Part shown: piece by piece, positions 18,334 through 29,825 of the stretch
Layout of the letters: each line of letters starts with the position of its first letter
How positions within the stretch are numbered: the stretch's first letter is position 1
Source of the DNA: Aurantiochytrium sp. KH105
Taxonomy: Eukaryota; Sar; Bigyra; Thraustochytrida; Thraustochytriidae
Assembly (NCBI GenBank): GCA_003116975.1
Contig: BGKB01000268.1
Location: forward strand, 1-44,917
Direction: 5' to 3'
DNA length: 44,917 nt
Notes under the pieces: generated by a model
Database searches by the model: none
Seen by the model: only the letters and a program-made list of their open reading frames with translations
Told to the model about the DNA's origin: nothing
Translations under genes and position numbers: made by a program

Positions 18334-19254
18334 CTAGAAGAAGCTCTTGGGCTTTTTCGAGGAGCCGTCCGCGACTTCATGTAGCGGAGTCTTGTCTTGC
18401 TCAAAACATACGTACGTGTACTTGATGGGAACCCAGGTTTCCGACATGACGAGGTCAAGGTCAACGTTCCTCAAAAATGGATGATCGCAGCAGGCATGCA
18501 GCGACTGTAAGCGCTCTTCGGGGCAGAATTTAAGAATGTCTGTGACGAATTGGACTGCCTCGGCACTTCGATGCGGCGTCAGGGGCAAGTCGAGGTCGAC
18601 GTGTACAATATGGTCGACCACTTCGTCTTGTGATGGCGCGTAAAAAGCTTGCACACCAAACATCATCTCAAACATGATGACGCCAAAACTCCACCAGTCG
18701 GCGGCGTACCCACAAGGCCTGCGCAAGAGAACCTCTGGGCTCGCATAGTGCAGAGTGCCAGAGGAGAGCTCGATGGGCTCGTCGTCTTCAAGAATTCGCG
18801 CGGAGCCCAAATCAAAGAGTCGCAGGTGGCCGTCTGTGGAGAGCCCGATATTTTCCGGCTTGATATCTGTGTGCATGATATTTGCTGCATGCAAGTGCGA
18901 TATCGCTGATGCAAGCTCGACGGCGTAGTGGGCGGTGTCTTTTTCTGACAAGGGGCCGTAGCGGAAGAGGTCGAAGAGGTCGCCCCCGGAGCAGAGCTCG
19001 AAGCCGAAAATGGGGACTGAAGCGCAGAGATTGTCCACAAAGTGCAGTTTGACGACAAAGGGGATCTCGTCCTTTGATCGCGTGAGACGCTGCAGGGCGG
19101 CAAGCTCTCGCCTCGCCTCCATTCTGGCATGGTCGCAGTCGGCGCGGTGCACCTTGACGGCAAAGTCTCCCTCGACGAAGCCCACGTCCTTGTCGCCCTC
19201 CCAGTCTGTGCAAGCGTACACGTGCGCCGTCGCGCCGGACTGCAGGTGCCGCAT
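18334..19254 (-). CDS. protein kinase, AGC-like, N-terminus incomplete
   Basis: At least 306 residues form a Ser/Thr kinase domain. Visible elements are the glycine loop remnant SGATAHVY (6-13), VAIK-type FAVKV with Lys34, LHAANIMHTDIKPENIGL (catalytic HTD 128-130, Lys132, Asn135), FDLGSAR (DLG 148-150 for Mg binding), GTLHYASPEVL (166-176, SPE at 172-174) and ADWWSFGVIMFEM (185-197). The loop reads HTD rather than HRD, so this is a non-RD kinase, and DLG replaces DFG. The C-terminal extension VPIKYTYVCFEQDKTP recalls an AGC-kinase tail. The ATG at 19254 begins inside the glycine loop and lacks the first strand. A splice acceptor CTGCAG directly before the TCC for Ser6 would allow a G-S-G loop from an upstream exon. 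The substrate is unknown. Confidence 0.8.
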   Translation of the reverse strand: MRHLQSGATAHVYACTDWEGDKDVGFVEGDFAVKVHRADCDHARMEARRELAALQRLTRSKDEIPFVVKLHFVDNLCASVPIFGFELCSGGDLFDLFRYGPLSEKDTAHYAVELASAISHLHAANIMHTDIKPENIGLSTDGHLRLFDLGSARILEDDEPIELSSGTLHYASPEVLLRRPCGYAADWWSFGVIMFEMMFGVQAFYAPSQDEVVDHIVHVDLDLPLTPHRSAEAVQFVTDILKFCPEERLQSLHACCDHPFLRNVDLDLVMSETWVPIKYTYVCFEQDKTPLHEVADGSSKKPKSFF

Positions 19255-19415
19255 CGCTCTCGCGCCGCGCGCCCTCGCGTCTCGCGGCTCGCGTCCCGCG
19301 TCCCGCGTCCCCTCCCCTCCCCTCCCCGTCTCTGCGCGTGCGCGCGAGCGCCAGCAAACAGGCAGGCAGGCAAGCTAGCAAGCTCCCTCGCCCGGCGCAC
19401 GTCTGGTCTGCGAGG

Positions 19416-19786
19416 TCAAGTTGCCTCCTCGAAAAGGCGGTCTGGTTGGTCCCAGCGCTGCCGCGACTTTCTGGGGGAAGGTGGAGAAAGAAAGAATGAA
19501 AGAAGGGGAAGGAAGGAAGCAATCAAGGAAGGAAGGAAAGGGAAGGAGGGGCCAACCGACGTGGGCTCCAGGCCGGCGAGCGGATGCAGGGAAGCAAGCA
19601 AGCGAGCAAGAAGGCGACGCACGTCGACGTCCTCACGCCGCGCGCTGCGCTGTGCACCGCAGCGGAGAGCACGTGTTGCGGCCCGCGACGCCTCCAGCTG
19701 CCGCCGGCGGCAGTGGCGCGCGACGGTCGTGTGCGCGGCCGCGCGTGCGTTGGGGCTTACCTCGCCTGTCTTTCAGGGTCTTCCAT
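19416..19786 (-). CDS. possible spliced short reading frame / 5' exons upstream of the kinase
   Basis: On the minus strand, 19761-19786 (ATG..GCGAG) ends at a good donor AG|GTAAGC. The acceptor at 19471-19472 (CCACCTTCCCCCAG) follows a ~70-base pyrimidine tract. Joining gives 26 residues, MEDPERQARKSRQRWD... ending FEEAT and TGA. The pair is the best-formed intron upstream of the kinase. It may be a uORF, a micro-gene, or 5' exons of the kinase if a further (for example GC-AG) junction follows FEE. None of these can be decided from sequence. Confidence 0.3.
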
Positions 19787-22112
19787 GTCTTTCAGCCGGC
19801 GCACCTTTTTTCTCCGTGTTTGCGCGGCACACTCGGGGTCAATCGGCGATTTGCGGCATCTCGCGAGCTGCCGCTCGGACAGACCGCGGCCGCCAGCCAA
19901 CGATCGATGAAGCCCCGCGCTCGCCACTGCTTTCATCCATCCGTTTATCCACCCGTCCATCCGTCGTGGCGCTGCCAGTCGTGTCGCGCCTGCTTCCCTT
20001 CCTTGCTCCGCCCGGCGGCAGGCTCTAATGGTATCCAGCTGTGGGGCACACTGCGCCGCCCTCTCTCCCCGCAGAAGCGCAACCAACTGCAAGTTGAAAC
20101 CCATGGCAAAGCAGGGCAACCAGAAGCCGCGGCTGTTGCCTCTTGCCTCGCGCCGCCGCTCGCCATGGTCGCCGTCGATGCTTTCCCTCTCGCCACCCGT
20201 CCGCCTCCCGCCGAGCCGCCGCCCTCATCCGGAGGCAACCAGTCGCGCGGAGCCTTGCGCACCGCAGGTGCGGGGCCGGGGCGGGCTTCGCCCTGGGTCA
20301 AACCGCCGGCGACGACTTGTGCGATCGCCGGTCGGGCGCGCCTGGACGGCCAGGGCGCACAGACGCCCCGCCTCGGCTGCGCAAAGCCGGGCGCTCCTCT
20401 CGTGGCATCCGGCAGATTCTGCGGCTGGCTCGAAGCTGCGGCTGGCATGGCCGTTGGCCCTGGTGGACGGCCGCGAATTTGCGTTGCCTGGCCGACAGCA
20501 CAGAAAGGAGCAAAAAAGCAAAGTACGCACGTCTGATTGGCTGGCTGGCTGGCTGGCCGAGGCAGTCGCTTTTTGGTCGGTTTTCCAAGCGCGCGAGCGA
20601 CCAAGCAAGCGCTTTCTTGCCTGATGCACCCCTTTCCTCCCTTCTGTGGTCGACCGGGCAACGTCGAGCAGGTCGACGCAGAAACAACCAGCTGCAGCTG
20701 CAGGCCTTCCGCTCCGTACTTTTCACCTCACCAAGCCCCTTCCTCGGCGACAGCCTCTCCGTTGCCCTGCTGCAGCACTGCACGGGAACGAACAGCAAGC
20801 AGGCTTGAGCAGTTTGTTCCTGCCAGCCGCGACGTGTGGGCTCCTCCAAGGTGTACCTCAAGCCGCTCCGCGTCATTTTCTCCGCCCCCGCACTCGCCCT
20901 CGCGTTCTTGCGCAGGCCGTTGGTCGCTGCGCTACCGCTGCACGGCTGGCTGGCAGCCCCAGCCGGCAGCGCGAGGGCAGGGGCTTCTCTCTCGCCGCCC
21001 GCGCAAGGCCTGACCCGCCCGCGTTACCAACGCAGGGAGGCCAACAGAACTTCGAGACAGAGGGAGCTTCGAGACAGAGCGCCAAGAACGCAGCCGCGGC
21101 TCGCAGTCGTGCCGTCGCGGCAGTGAATAAAGTTGCGTACAGACCGGTCGCTGGTGTCGCGGCAGCGCGGCACAGCATTGGTGCACGCTGGTGAAGCTGC
21201 AGCTGCATCTGCGATTGCTTCCGCGGCGAAGACAGTACGGTCTCACGCGCTGACATCGCGGGGCCTTCTTGCCGCCCCGCGCGAAACCTGCACCGTACTG
21301 GAGCCCTTCCCGACGCCTCGACTCAACGTTCCGCCGACCCTGATGCGCGGAGCGAGCGTGTCGGCCGCTCGCGGAGAGCACGCCGTTTCGGCGCGGCGGT
21401 AAACGCAGCACACACCAGCGCTGCATGGCGAGGCGCAGTCCCATCGCACTTGTTTACTACTTACTCGGTTCGTGCCGAGTGAATTCACCATCGACGCGGG
21501 GAGAGAGAACAACAGGGGAAGGAGGATGATCGAATCGCAGAAGAACGCAGCATTCTTGATGCTACGGGACGGAGGCTGCGCCAGCGACACGACGCGTATC
21601 GGCTGCGACATTGAAGGCGTTGCGAGAGGTCGGGAGGGAAGGAAGTGGCGACTCACTCCCATGCTCGTGGTGCTGGAGCACGTCATTTCTCTGAAACCTC
21701 CGGTCAATAAGAAGGAGGGATCGAGCGAGCGACGAAGAGCGGGATCGAATGCTGGAAACCGAAATAAATGGAGAGGGGGAACAAGAAATGAGTCCCGTCC
21801 AGCAAAAGAGCGCAGGTAATGATACGGATCGATTCCTACCCTCTGCCTGCGGTCAATTGTAGAAAGCGTAAGACTTTAATGGAAACCAATGTCTCATCCA
21901 GCTCAAGCTAGGCCTATATCAATCAGTAGCAGCTTCTTGACAGGCAGTTATTTTTTAATTGGCCTCCCTTCTAGGCGACGTTGCTGACTTTCTCGGAAGC
22001 TTGATGTGACACGGCACAACTATATCCCGCCAGAACAAATGCTGCATGCGTACGTTGGCATTGCTAGTTGACAGCTGGCTTTGCAGACTGCATCCTGCAA
22101 ACTGCTCACGCA
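19787..22112. other. GC-rich gene-poor stretch
   Basis: Long frames occur on all strands but are Arg/Pro/Ala/Gly/Ser-rich, lack family motifs and overlap each other, as expected from high GC content. Low-complexity pieces include GGCT repeats near 20537-20558, CAGCTGCAGCTGCAGG near 20690-20703, and ATCC-type repeats at 19930-19970. If genes exist here they must be multi-exon and are not recognisable to me. Confidence 0.45.
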
Positions 22113-22198
22113 GATGCAGGCTCCGTGGCTGATGCCCTGGACTCCCACCGGGGCATCTGCAGGCCCCACGGCTGATACCCTCAAGTGCTACCGGGGCA
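22113..22198. repeat. 43-bp tandem duplication
   Basis: Two imperfect units, 22113-22155 and 22156-22198, share the frame TGCAGGCYCC-TGGCTGAT-CCCT-ACYGGGGCA. It is about 75-80 percent identical by eye. Confidence 0.7.
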
Positions 22199-24655
22199 GG
22201 TTCTTCGTCCCCTCTGCAGAAGAAGACCCTCCCTTGGTTTCGACGCGAACCAAAGTCTTGCTGCCGTTGCAGCTTCATTGCTTGCATGGGACAGAGAGCG
22301 CGACGCCAGTGCGAAAGAAGCGGGCCACACGGCCCAGACCCATTGCCACTCGAACCCAGGAGGGTTATGCCTTCCTTGCTCTTTCGTCTCCGTTTGAGGA
22401 TGAGAGGCGCGAACGAATGATTAACAGAAAGTCGTGCCCAGGCTAGCCAGCGTCGGCCTTCTTAGGTCCAGCGAAGTCACGAGATGGTGAGCAACATCTT
22501 GCCTTGAAGCCTCGAAACGGAACCGCTGATGAACAATCACGGTGCAAGGGCAATCACCAGAGGCTTCTTCTTCCTTCCTGACTCGCATGTCATATATGTG
22601 CCCGCCCGCTGGCCGGCTGGCTGGCCTCGCCTGAACTCCAGTCTGCTTTCTTTCCCTCACTCGCTCGCTCGCTCGCACAGGCCGGAAAAGCCGTCCATCG
22701 AAGTCGGCACATGTCCTCGCGGAAGGGGACGCGTTCGCCTGCCGTCGGCGTCGGCTTGCGCTTCGACCATGGGCTTCAAATTCCTGGGTGGGCCTATCGG
22801 TGACCTGCCCGGCCCCTGCCTAGGTGCGTGCGCTGGTCTTGCCTCGAGATTGTTAGCTAGCTAGCTCCACGCGTGTCGATTTTGGTGCAAGACTCTCCGA
22901 GGCCTCCGCGCCGACCTGGCTCGCACCGTGCTGCGCTTGAGATTCTTACTGACTGGACGGCTGGTTGGCTAGCTGCTGGAAAGACCCTCGGCTGAAAGAC
23001 CATTGAAAGACTCGCCCCGCCAACCGCCATTTGCGTGCATGCGAGTCGCCATGGCCGATGGAAAGAAAGACCCGCACGCGCGGAGGCAAAGGCGCAACGC
23101 TCCCGTGGCACCGGTAGTTCTGAAGCTGCTTGGGCGACTGGTTGGACTGGGTGGACGAGTGGCTGCTAGCCGCGGTGCTGCTTCTTGGGGTCTAGCCCAA
23201 TCGATCTGACTGGCAACCCCAGGGCCCCTGTGCTGCCCTGGAAGCAAAAGATTCACTCGCGATGGGAAGGCGGACGTGCTTTATTGTTAGTGAGCACGCG
23301 CCAGACTCACTTTCTACATGTAGATAGTGCGCAATCTTTTGCATTTCCTTCAACCAACACTTGCATCAATCTTTGAATATGCGATATGGGCAATAAGCCA
23401 AGAGCAAGGTGCAGTCATTGCTATTATTTTATTTTTTTAAAGCTGAGTCTCGCTCCAGCTATTTGTGCACGTCGCCTCTCGACAACAAAGAAACGAGACT
23501 CGCATATGCCGTTGGCCCACGTCGTGTGCTTTGGGGGAGACGCACTATTGCGCATCAGCGTGGTTTCCATCCAAATTCGCGCAAGTTGTGTCACGCCATG
23601 TGAACTTCACCACCTTGAGCAAGTCAGGCTTTGCACCTGGAACAATTCACTCGTTCAGACTGAGATTCCATCATATTGCGGAAGTTGACAGTTGATCTAC
23701 CGCGAATTATTTCCCTGGTAAACCACAATCACTATCCATCAAATACCGCAGGACTCAGTCTCGCGCGCCTTGACGGGGCCGAGACTTTGTAAAAGGTAGG
23801 AACTGTGAGCTTTTCGAGTTTGGTAAATCTCGGAGGCTTTTGCTCATCATAACTAGAGTCTGTTTGAAATGCGACACTGTCCAGCAGAAAAGCAGGTGTT
23901 TGAGACACTGGGAAATTGAAGGCGAGATAGCGCGAAAGTCTCGAATTGTACCTTTCTCATTGCGTGCTTATCGTCAAGTCAGGTTTTCACAAGTCGTATC
24001 TTCTCGTCTTGGTTTGTGAATACGAATTGAGCGCGCTTGGCCTCATTGCCGAGTCTTTCTCGCATTCCATAGTGTCCTTTCGCATAGACTGAGGAGCTGG
24101 CTGCTCCATTGCTCTGGCGTTAGATGAATACAAGGGTAACATCGCACGACCGCTTGGCCGTCAATTAAAAGTGGGGCAGAACTTGTGCAACTGCTTTGAT
24201 ATGCTGCAAAAAGGATTGCCAGCTGGTGTACAAGTCCTCGCGCGGATCTGGACTACGATGCCATATTAGTCGGGTTTGTTCACGTTGGAACATGTCATAT
24301 CTCTGAGCCACGATCGCACATCTTCTTGGCTGTCTGCACGATTGGTAAAGAGTTCGCTATTACCCAGTGAGCAACCTTGGTGAGGTTTGGTTCTTTTGGC
24401 ATAAGAGAAGCCTCGTGGTATTTTACGGTTCTCAAAAGGAAACATTCTGGCAGCGAATTTTGTGAAAAAACACATGGGTCGAGATCTTACACAACAAGGC
24501 TTAGGCTTCAAGCGCAAATGTCAACGCTTCGACACGACCCAAGGCAACGTAACACAGACGCGATAGCCTTGCGTTATAAAAGGAGGAAGCTTTGCGCAAT
24601 GCCGTTCGCTCGCCAGCCTCTAGGCAGTAACGATTAAAATTCCCGCAAGACGCCC
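22199..24655. other. gene-poor stretch, AT-richer to the right
   Basis: No recognised protein family on either strand. A perfect Kozak context ACCATGGG at 22767-22774 opens a short frame (MGFKFLGGPIGDLPG) that meets GTGCGT soon after, but no supported second exon was found. From about 23200 rightward, base composition becomes AT-richer and coding-like bias disappears. Confidence 0.4.
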
Positions 24656-26575
24656 GAGATCATATTCGAATGATGCTATTGAGAAAATGGACTGTAAGAT
24701 GGATTCTGTTTAACGCTGGTTAGCTACGGACGATTCAGATCTGGTCGTGATGAGACTCGCTTTGCCTCGGCGCCAGGTCCGAGACTTGGATAAGTGATGT
24801 ACAGAGGAGATGGTGAGGAGCACGGGACTTTGTCACACTTCCCGGCCAGGAGATGTTCACTGCCGTGACTTTGTAGTTTGCCCTCACCAAGTACACCGAC
24901 TGCTGCAGGAGGCTTGCGATGAGACTTCCCATGGGGGAAAGGTTGACGTCGTCTGGTCCATGCCGTCCAATTGTGGTTGCGTCATTCTTTATCCTCGATA
25001 GATGCAAACACAATTCAGCTTCGAGAGTCTTCATAGAAAGCCACTCTTCGTCTACCTTTCAGGTGGTGAGCAGCACCTTCACATTGATTCAGAAAAGCGA
25101 AAAATGGAAAGAGCTGCATTCATCCTGGGTCGAACAAAGGAAAAGCAAGAGACTTAACAATCTTTAAAATAGTGCTTGCTCTCGTCATGGTACATCAACC
25201 TCAGATTGCAGATGTTGTGGACCATTTGACAAGAGCTTCCCACGCAAAACGGGAGAGTAGGCTGTAAGCTTCTCCCGCTGCTCCTCGGAGATTGCTTTTA
25301 TGTTTTGTGTATTTCGGATCTGCCAACTTACGGCATCGAAGTTTTGGTCGCTGCCTGGTTTGCTCGGCTCAGTGGTCCCAGTGGTCCCAAGTCGTGACCG
25401 TGGTCCAACTTTTTAAAAAGTGATCCACAATAATGAAGTGGACATTCCCAAAGACCTAATGCCAGGCGGGAAACTGCTATAAGAGAGGTAGACACCCGAC
25501 GACGAATGTCGGAAGAGCACGATGAAAGAGCATTACGCCGCGCGTGCAGGACACGCCGGATCTATTCAGCGTGTCCACCCAAAAACAACCTTAGTATAGT
25601 CATAGACCTACATAGCAGAAATGGACCAGGGCTACGACCCTGGGACCACTGAGCCGAATAGACCTGGCAGCGACCAAAACCGATGCCAGAAGCCGGCAGA
25701 ACCGAAACCCACCAGAATATTGAACTACACCAAAGCTTTCTCCGAGCAGCAGCGTGAGAAGCAATCAAACTACTTTCCCGTTTCGTGCTAGCCACGGAAC
25801 GGAATTTCTTTTACGTTTATTGAAATCAACTTCTTCTTTCTATTCTTTCAGACCTCTGGGGAATCTCCGTCAACAAGTCTATGATCTTACAAATGTTGTT
25901 TCGGGCGCAAACCAAGCTCGGCGCGGACGAATGGCGCGGCCTTGTACTGGTTCTCAGCCCTGCGCGTTCCCACGGCGCGGGTCGATGTGTTGTTCCTGCG
26001 TCGAGCCCCTTCGATATTCATAATCGGTATTCAGCAGCTTCCCGCCTGACATCAGGTTTTGGGGAAGGTCCACTTCCTTATTGTGGTCCAATATGCTCCT
26101 TCATTCTGAAAAAGGAAATATGCTTTCGAATCATGTCTCATTCGGTACAATTTCCTCATCGGATGTTGTCGTTCTACCTTGGTATGCTCAAATTATCGGT
26201 TGTGACGCGTTTGTGCTAGAGGCCCATCGAGGATAAACAATGACGCCACCACGACTGGACAGCATGGACAAGATGACGTCAACCTTTCGCCCATGGGATG
26301 TCTCAACTAAAGCCCTTGCAGCAGTAAGTGTACTAGATGGGGGCAGACTACAGTGTCACAGCAGTGAACATCTCCTCGCTGGTAAAGCCTTAGAACGGGC
26401 CCGTGCTCCTCACCAGCTCCTCTGTACATTACTTATTCAAGTCTCGGACCTGGCGCCGAGACAAAGCATTCCCAGCACGAGCAGACCCGAATCATCCATA
26501 GCCGATCAGCGTTAAACAGTATCCATCTTGCAGTCCTCTTCCTAAGTATGCTACATTTCATGCGATCTTGGTATG
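24656..26575. mobile_element. degenerate 1.9-kb foldback (long nested inverted repeat)
   Basis: The outer left arm (about 24656-25005) is the reverse complement of the right arm (about 26225-26575) at roughly 75-80 percent. For example GATGGATTCTGTTTAACGCT on the left matches GATGGATACTGTTTAACGCT on the reversed right arm, and CTCGGCGCCAGGTCCGAGAC is identical. A second inner pair (about 25239-25495 against 25567-25800) shares GGCTCAGTGGTCCCAG and CTGCTNCTCGGAGA. A third segment (about 26005-26090) again matches 25425-25490 in reverse. Near the dyad centre GGACACGC...GCGTGTCC forms an 8-bp hairpin (25549-25576). No transposase frame is seen. A foldback/MITE-like element or nested insertions of one repeat family fit best. 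Confidence 0.7.
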
Positions 26576-26898
26576 CTCAAAACATTGATCTCGGTGCAAG
26601 ACTGTCGCTCAAGCCTGGCACAAGACCTCGAGCACGTCGGATACATTTCGAGTGAAAGATACGAAGCAAGCCTTTCACATATCTACGCGGGCTCCGTTCT
26701 CATGAGAGAATCAGCATATAATATCTTAGATTCTTTTATGGAGAAAGTTACATTGGTAAACAGAAATTGACGCGACCATGCGGCAAAAGTATCGCATCGA
26801 AGCGCGGCAAGCAAGGCCTTGTAATGTACAAAAGATGCACAAAGTGCAGGACATCGAACGCCCGAGCAGCCAGATGCGCGACCAGGTACACGTCAAGA

Positions 26899-27186
26899 TC
26901 AATTTAATGCGATGGGAAGCTCTGCTTGCGCGTAGAGCCTAGGTCGGTAGTGGCGCGGAAGCCCATCGTCTGCCTCTTGCGGGTTGCTGCTGGCAGTGTC
27001 GGGAGGAGAGGCCGGCAAGGAGGCCATCGCGGCCTTGGCTTCAAACACCATCCTGATTTGCTCTGCCCGTCTTGGTGTGACCATGGCGTTGGTGAACGGG
27101 TCGTACACGAGGTCTTGTGCCTCGTGCGACCTGACCATGCGTGTGGCGCGGCCGCGGATGGCCCTGCTCTCGTCCTGGCTGCTCAT
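26899..27186 (-). CDS. hypothetical 95-residue protein
   Basis: From an ATG with A at -3 (start MSSQDESRAIRGRATR), the frame runs 95 codons to TGA. The middle part, HEAQDLVYDPFTNAMVTP followed by RRAEQIRMVFEAKAAMA, has a natural amino-acid mix and mostly G/C third bases, unlike the surrounding low-complexity frames. The second half is Pro/Ser/Asp-rich and probably disordered. There is no signal peptide, membrane span or motif I recognise. The frame stays open upstream to 27411 without an ATG of better quality. It sits just right of the foldback element. It is possibly a small soluble protein, and function is unknown. Confidence 0.45.
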   Translation of the reverse strand: MSSQDESRAIRGRATRMVRSHEAQDLVYDPFTNAMVTPRRAEQIRMVFEAKAAMASLPASPPDTASSNPQEADDGLPRHYRPRLYAQAELPIALN

Positions 27187-28619
27187 GGTCGGGATCGATG
27201 GAGGCCCCGATTGCCTTTTGCCTTTTCTCTCCTTCGTCCGCCTGTTCGAGCAAGCCTGGTCCGCGTACGCGCGCGAGGCTGCGAAGCTTGTGGCGCGCGC
27301 GAGCAAGCACGGGTGTCCGAGGCGAAGGCGGCGTCTGGTACTGTCTCGCGCGCTTGCTGGGCTGGCGTGGCGTGGCGTCGGTCTTCTCGATCGGTGTTTG
27401 CCGCCCTGCACTGACTATGAGCAGCCAGCCGTCCGTCGCTCGCGCCTCTGGTGTTTCCCCTTTCATCCCGCCGGGCCGCTCCCCCTCCTCCTCCTGTCTC
27501 TGCGAACCACTGCGGGAATAAACGAGTCGCCTCCCTCACAACGCCGCGGGCAGACTGTGGACCGAAAGACCCCGTGCAGCAACTTCTTCGAGGCTGCTTC
27601 TGCACTTTTTCGTCCTCTACTTGGCCGGGCGCCACACAGCGCCCACAGCCAGTCTACTCTGCTTCTTGAGTGGGGCTTTTCCTTTCTTCCGCACGCCTGC
27701 GCCACCACAGCGGCTGCGGGGCGAGGAGCGCAAATCGGAGCTGCTTCAAGCAGACTGCGTGGTGAACGCACTTACAGCCGCCACCGCCTCCACTGGCCGC
27801 GCAGGGGAGGGGGCCGACGCGCGAGCCCGAGTCTCGTCGGCCCAAGCACGCGACGGCCAGGTAGCCGCGGAGCTAGCCGCCCGTGGCGTGCCCTGCAGCA
27901 GCCAGGCAGAGGCAGCAGCAGCTGCTGCAGCGCAGGCGTGAGCTGCTCCTTCGCTTCTTTCTCCGTTTCTTTCTGTCCTTATCATCCTCCAGCCTTTCTC
28001 CGGCCTTCTCCTGCTTTCTCCGAAAACCTCAGCCGGGGTCTTTCACTGTCTCGCCAAGCGTTTGCGCTCATTCTGGCTGGCGATCTACCTCGCCTTTCTC
28101 CCTCCCTCAGTCTCTCCTTCTCTTTCACCGCAGCCGCCCGACGCGACCCTTCCTCCTTCCGCTCCGGCCTCACTCTGTCTGCAGCTGCAGCTAGCCCTCT
28201 CGTAGAATGTAGGTTGTTTCCCGCCATCCCCCACAGCAGCCGCTCGTCCTTTGCGGCCCCCTCTAGCGCTCGCCTCACTGGGGCTGCCGGAGCGCCTGCT
28301 TCGCTTGCCCCCCTCTGTGCTCCGCTCACATAACACCGCGCGGCCTCGCCCGCCCTGTGCTGCCGCGCCTCCCGCCGCTGACTGCCGTTGCCGCGGCCAA
28401 CCGCAGGCTCGCCCGGCGCGGCGGCGTAGGAGGCAGCTGCGCGGTCAGTAGGAGCTGGACGTGACGGATAAAGAGGAGCGGGGTCTTTCTTTGAAAGGCG
28501 CGGCGCCGCGCCGGACATCATTGCAGACAGGACAGAAACACATCGAACGCGTCTTTCATCCAGCCCGGCAAGCAAGAGCATTGACCGACTGCGACTCGGA
28601 GCGATCAATCGATTGGGCT

Positions 28620-28651
28620 GCAGCAGCAGCTGCAGCTGCAGCTGCTGCTGC
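28620..28651. repeat. perfect CAG/CTG palindrome
   Basis: GCAGCAGCAGCTGCAG followed by its exact reverse complement CTGCAGCTGCTGCTGC gives a 32-bp palindrome able to form a cruciform. Confidence 0.95.
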
Positions 28652-28751
28652 TGCCTGATCCGGAGAGGTCTTTCACGGATGCTTACGTTGCTCGGTCACG
28701 TGGTCAAGGAAAGGCTAGGCAAGGAAAGGCACGTACGTCGCTGGCAAGGCA

Positions 28752-28785
28752 GGGAAAGGAAAGGAAAGGAAAGGAAAGAACAGGA
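28752..28785. repeat. AAAGG pentanucleotide microsatellite
   Basis: About six GGAAA units in a row followed by degenerate copies. Confidence 0.85.
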
Positions 28786-29794
28786 AAGACAAGGCAAGGC
28801 GAGGGAGGTACTGGCCATGGTGGGTGAGCCGTCGATATCACTCCCCAAGCGAAGCGCCCTGCGTGACGGCGTTGCTGCTGCTGTGCAACCGTTGCAGCTA
28901 CCACTACTGGCGTTGCCCATGCGAACCCGAAGCGTTCCCAACGCGTCCCAACGTTTTCTCGCCTTGTCCAGGTCTTTCAAGCGGAAAAAGCGCCGCACCC
29001 GGCTCCACTGTGGGCCGCAAGCGCGTTCTTGCGGCTGTGGCCAGTGGCCTGTGGCAGTGGAGCGGCCACTGCATTCGCGCGGTCTCCGCCAACGTCTGCG
29101 CTGCTGCTGCGTCCGCGCGGCCCTGCTGCGTCCGCCTCTGGCGTCGGCCAACGCGCGACGCTGGTGTGGTCGCCTTGAGCGGTAGGTGGTCGGTGGCTCT
29201 GGGTCGGTGCGTGGGTCGGTCGGTTGGCCGCAGGGGAGGGGAGCGCGAGTGAGTGCGAGGGCGCGGAAAGTTCGCGCGGCCTTGGACTGCTTCTGCTCCC
29301 TCTGCGCAGAGACGCGGCATTGTGCTGGTCTCTGTCGCTGTCCGTGTGGCTGCCCGCCTGCGCTTGGTGCAACGGAGGCGGGCTCTGCACTGCTCCCGGC
29401 CGTGCCATCGGTGAGGTGGACTGGCAGCGTGGGCGATGGCGATAGCGGCGCTCATTGCGATCGGTCCATGTGGGCTGGGGCGCATTTGGCGCTCATTGCG
29501 CGGGTAGAGAGGGCAGAGGTTAGCACAAAGCCTTGTAGTCAAAGCGCCAAAGTAGAGGCAGCGAACGCGCAACTGGCTGCGGTGGCTGAGGGGCGATAGC
29601 TTTTCGGCGGTTCCAAGTCCCAAACGGCTGGCCAAATGAGATGGCTCGAAAGCAAAGCGCCACTGGCGAATGACCCCGCAGCCGAATAGGGCTGTGGGAG
29701 AGACTTCGGCCAATTATTTTCAGATAGCTGCAACGGGCCCCGGACGGTCTCGAGGCTAGCAATGCAGGCTGCCACTGATGGATGCATTCTGCCC

Positions 29795-29821
<27 letters not shown>
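29795..29821. repeat. CTG x9 trinucleotide repeat
   Basis: Nine uninterrupted CTG units within sequence that has no supported gene. Confidence 0.95.

Positions 29822-29825
<4 letters not shown>

Noticed and set aside
19421..21444. Several 150-370 codon frames in the GC-rich stretch right of the kinase
   Set aside because: Low-complexity composition, mutual overlap on both strands, non-ATG starts for some, no recognisable domain.
24735..26515. Similar short peptides (RAPHxLLCTxLIQVSDLAPRQS) from both arms of the foldback
   Set aside because: Similarity reflects the inverted repeat at DNA level. The frames are not kept over the arms, so no shared protein is supported.
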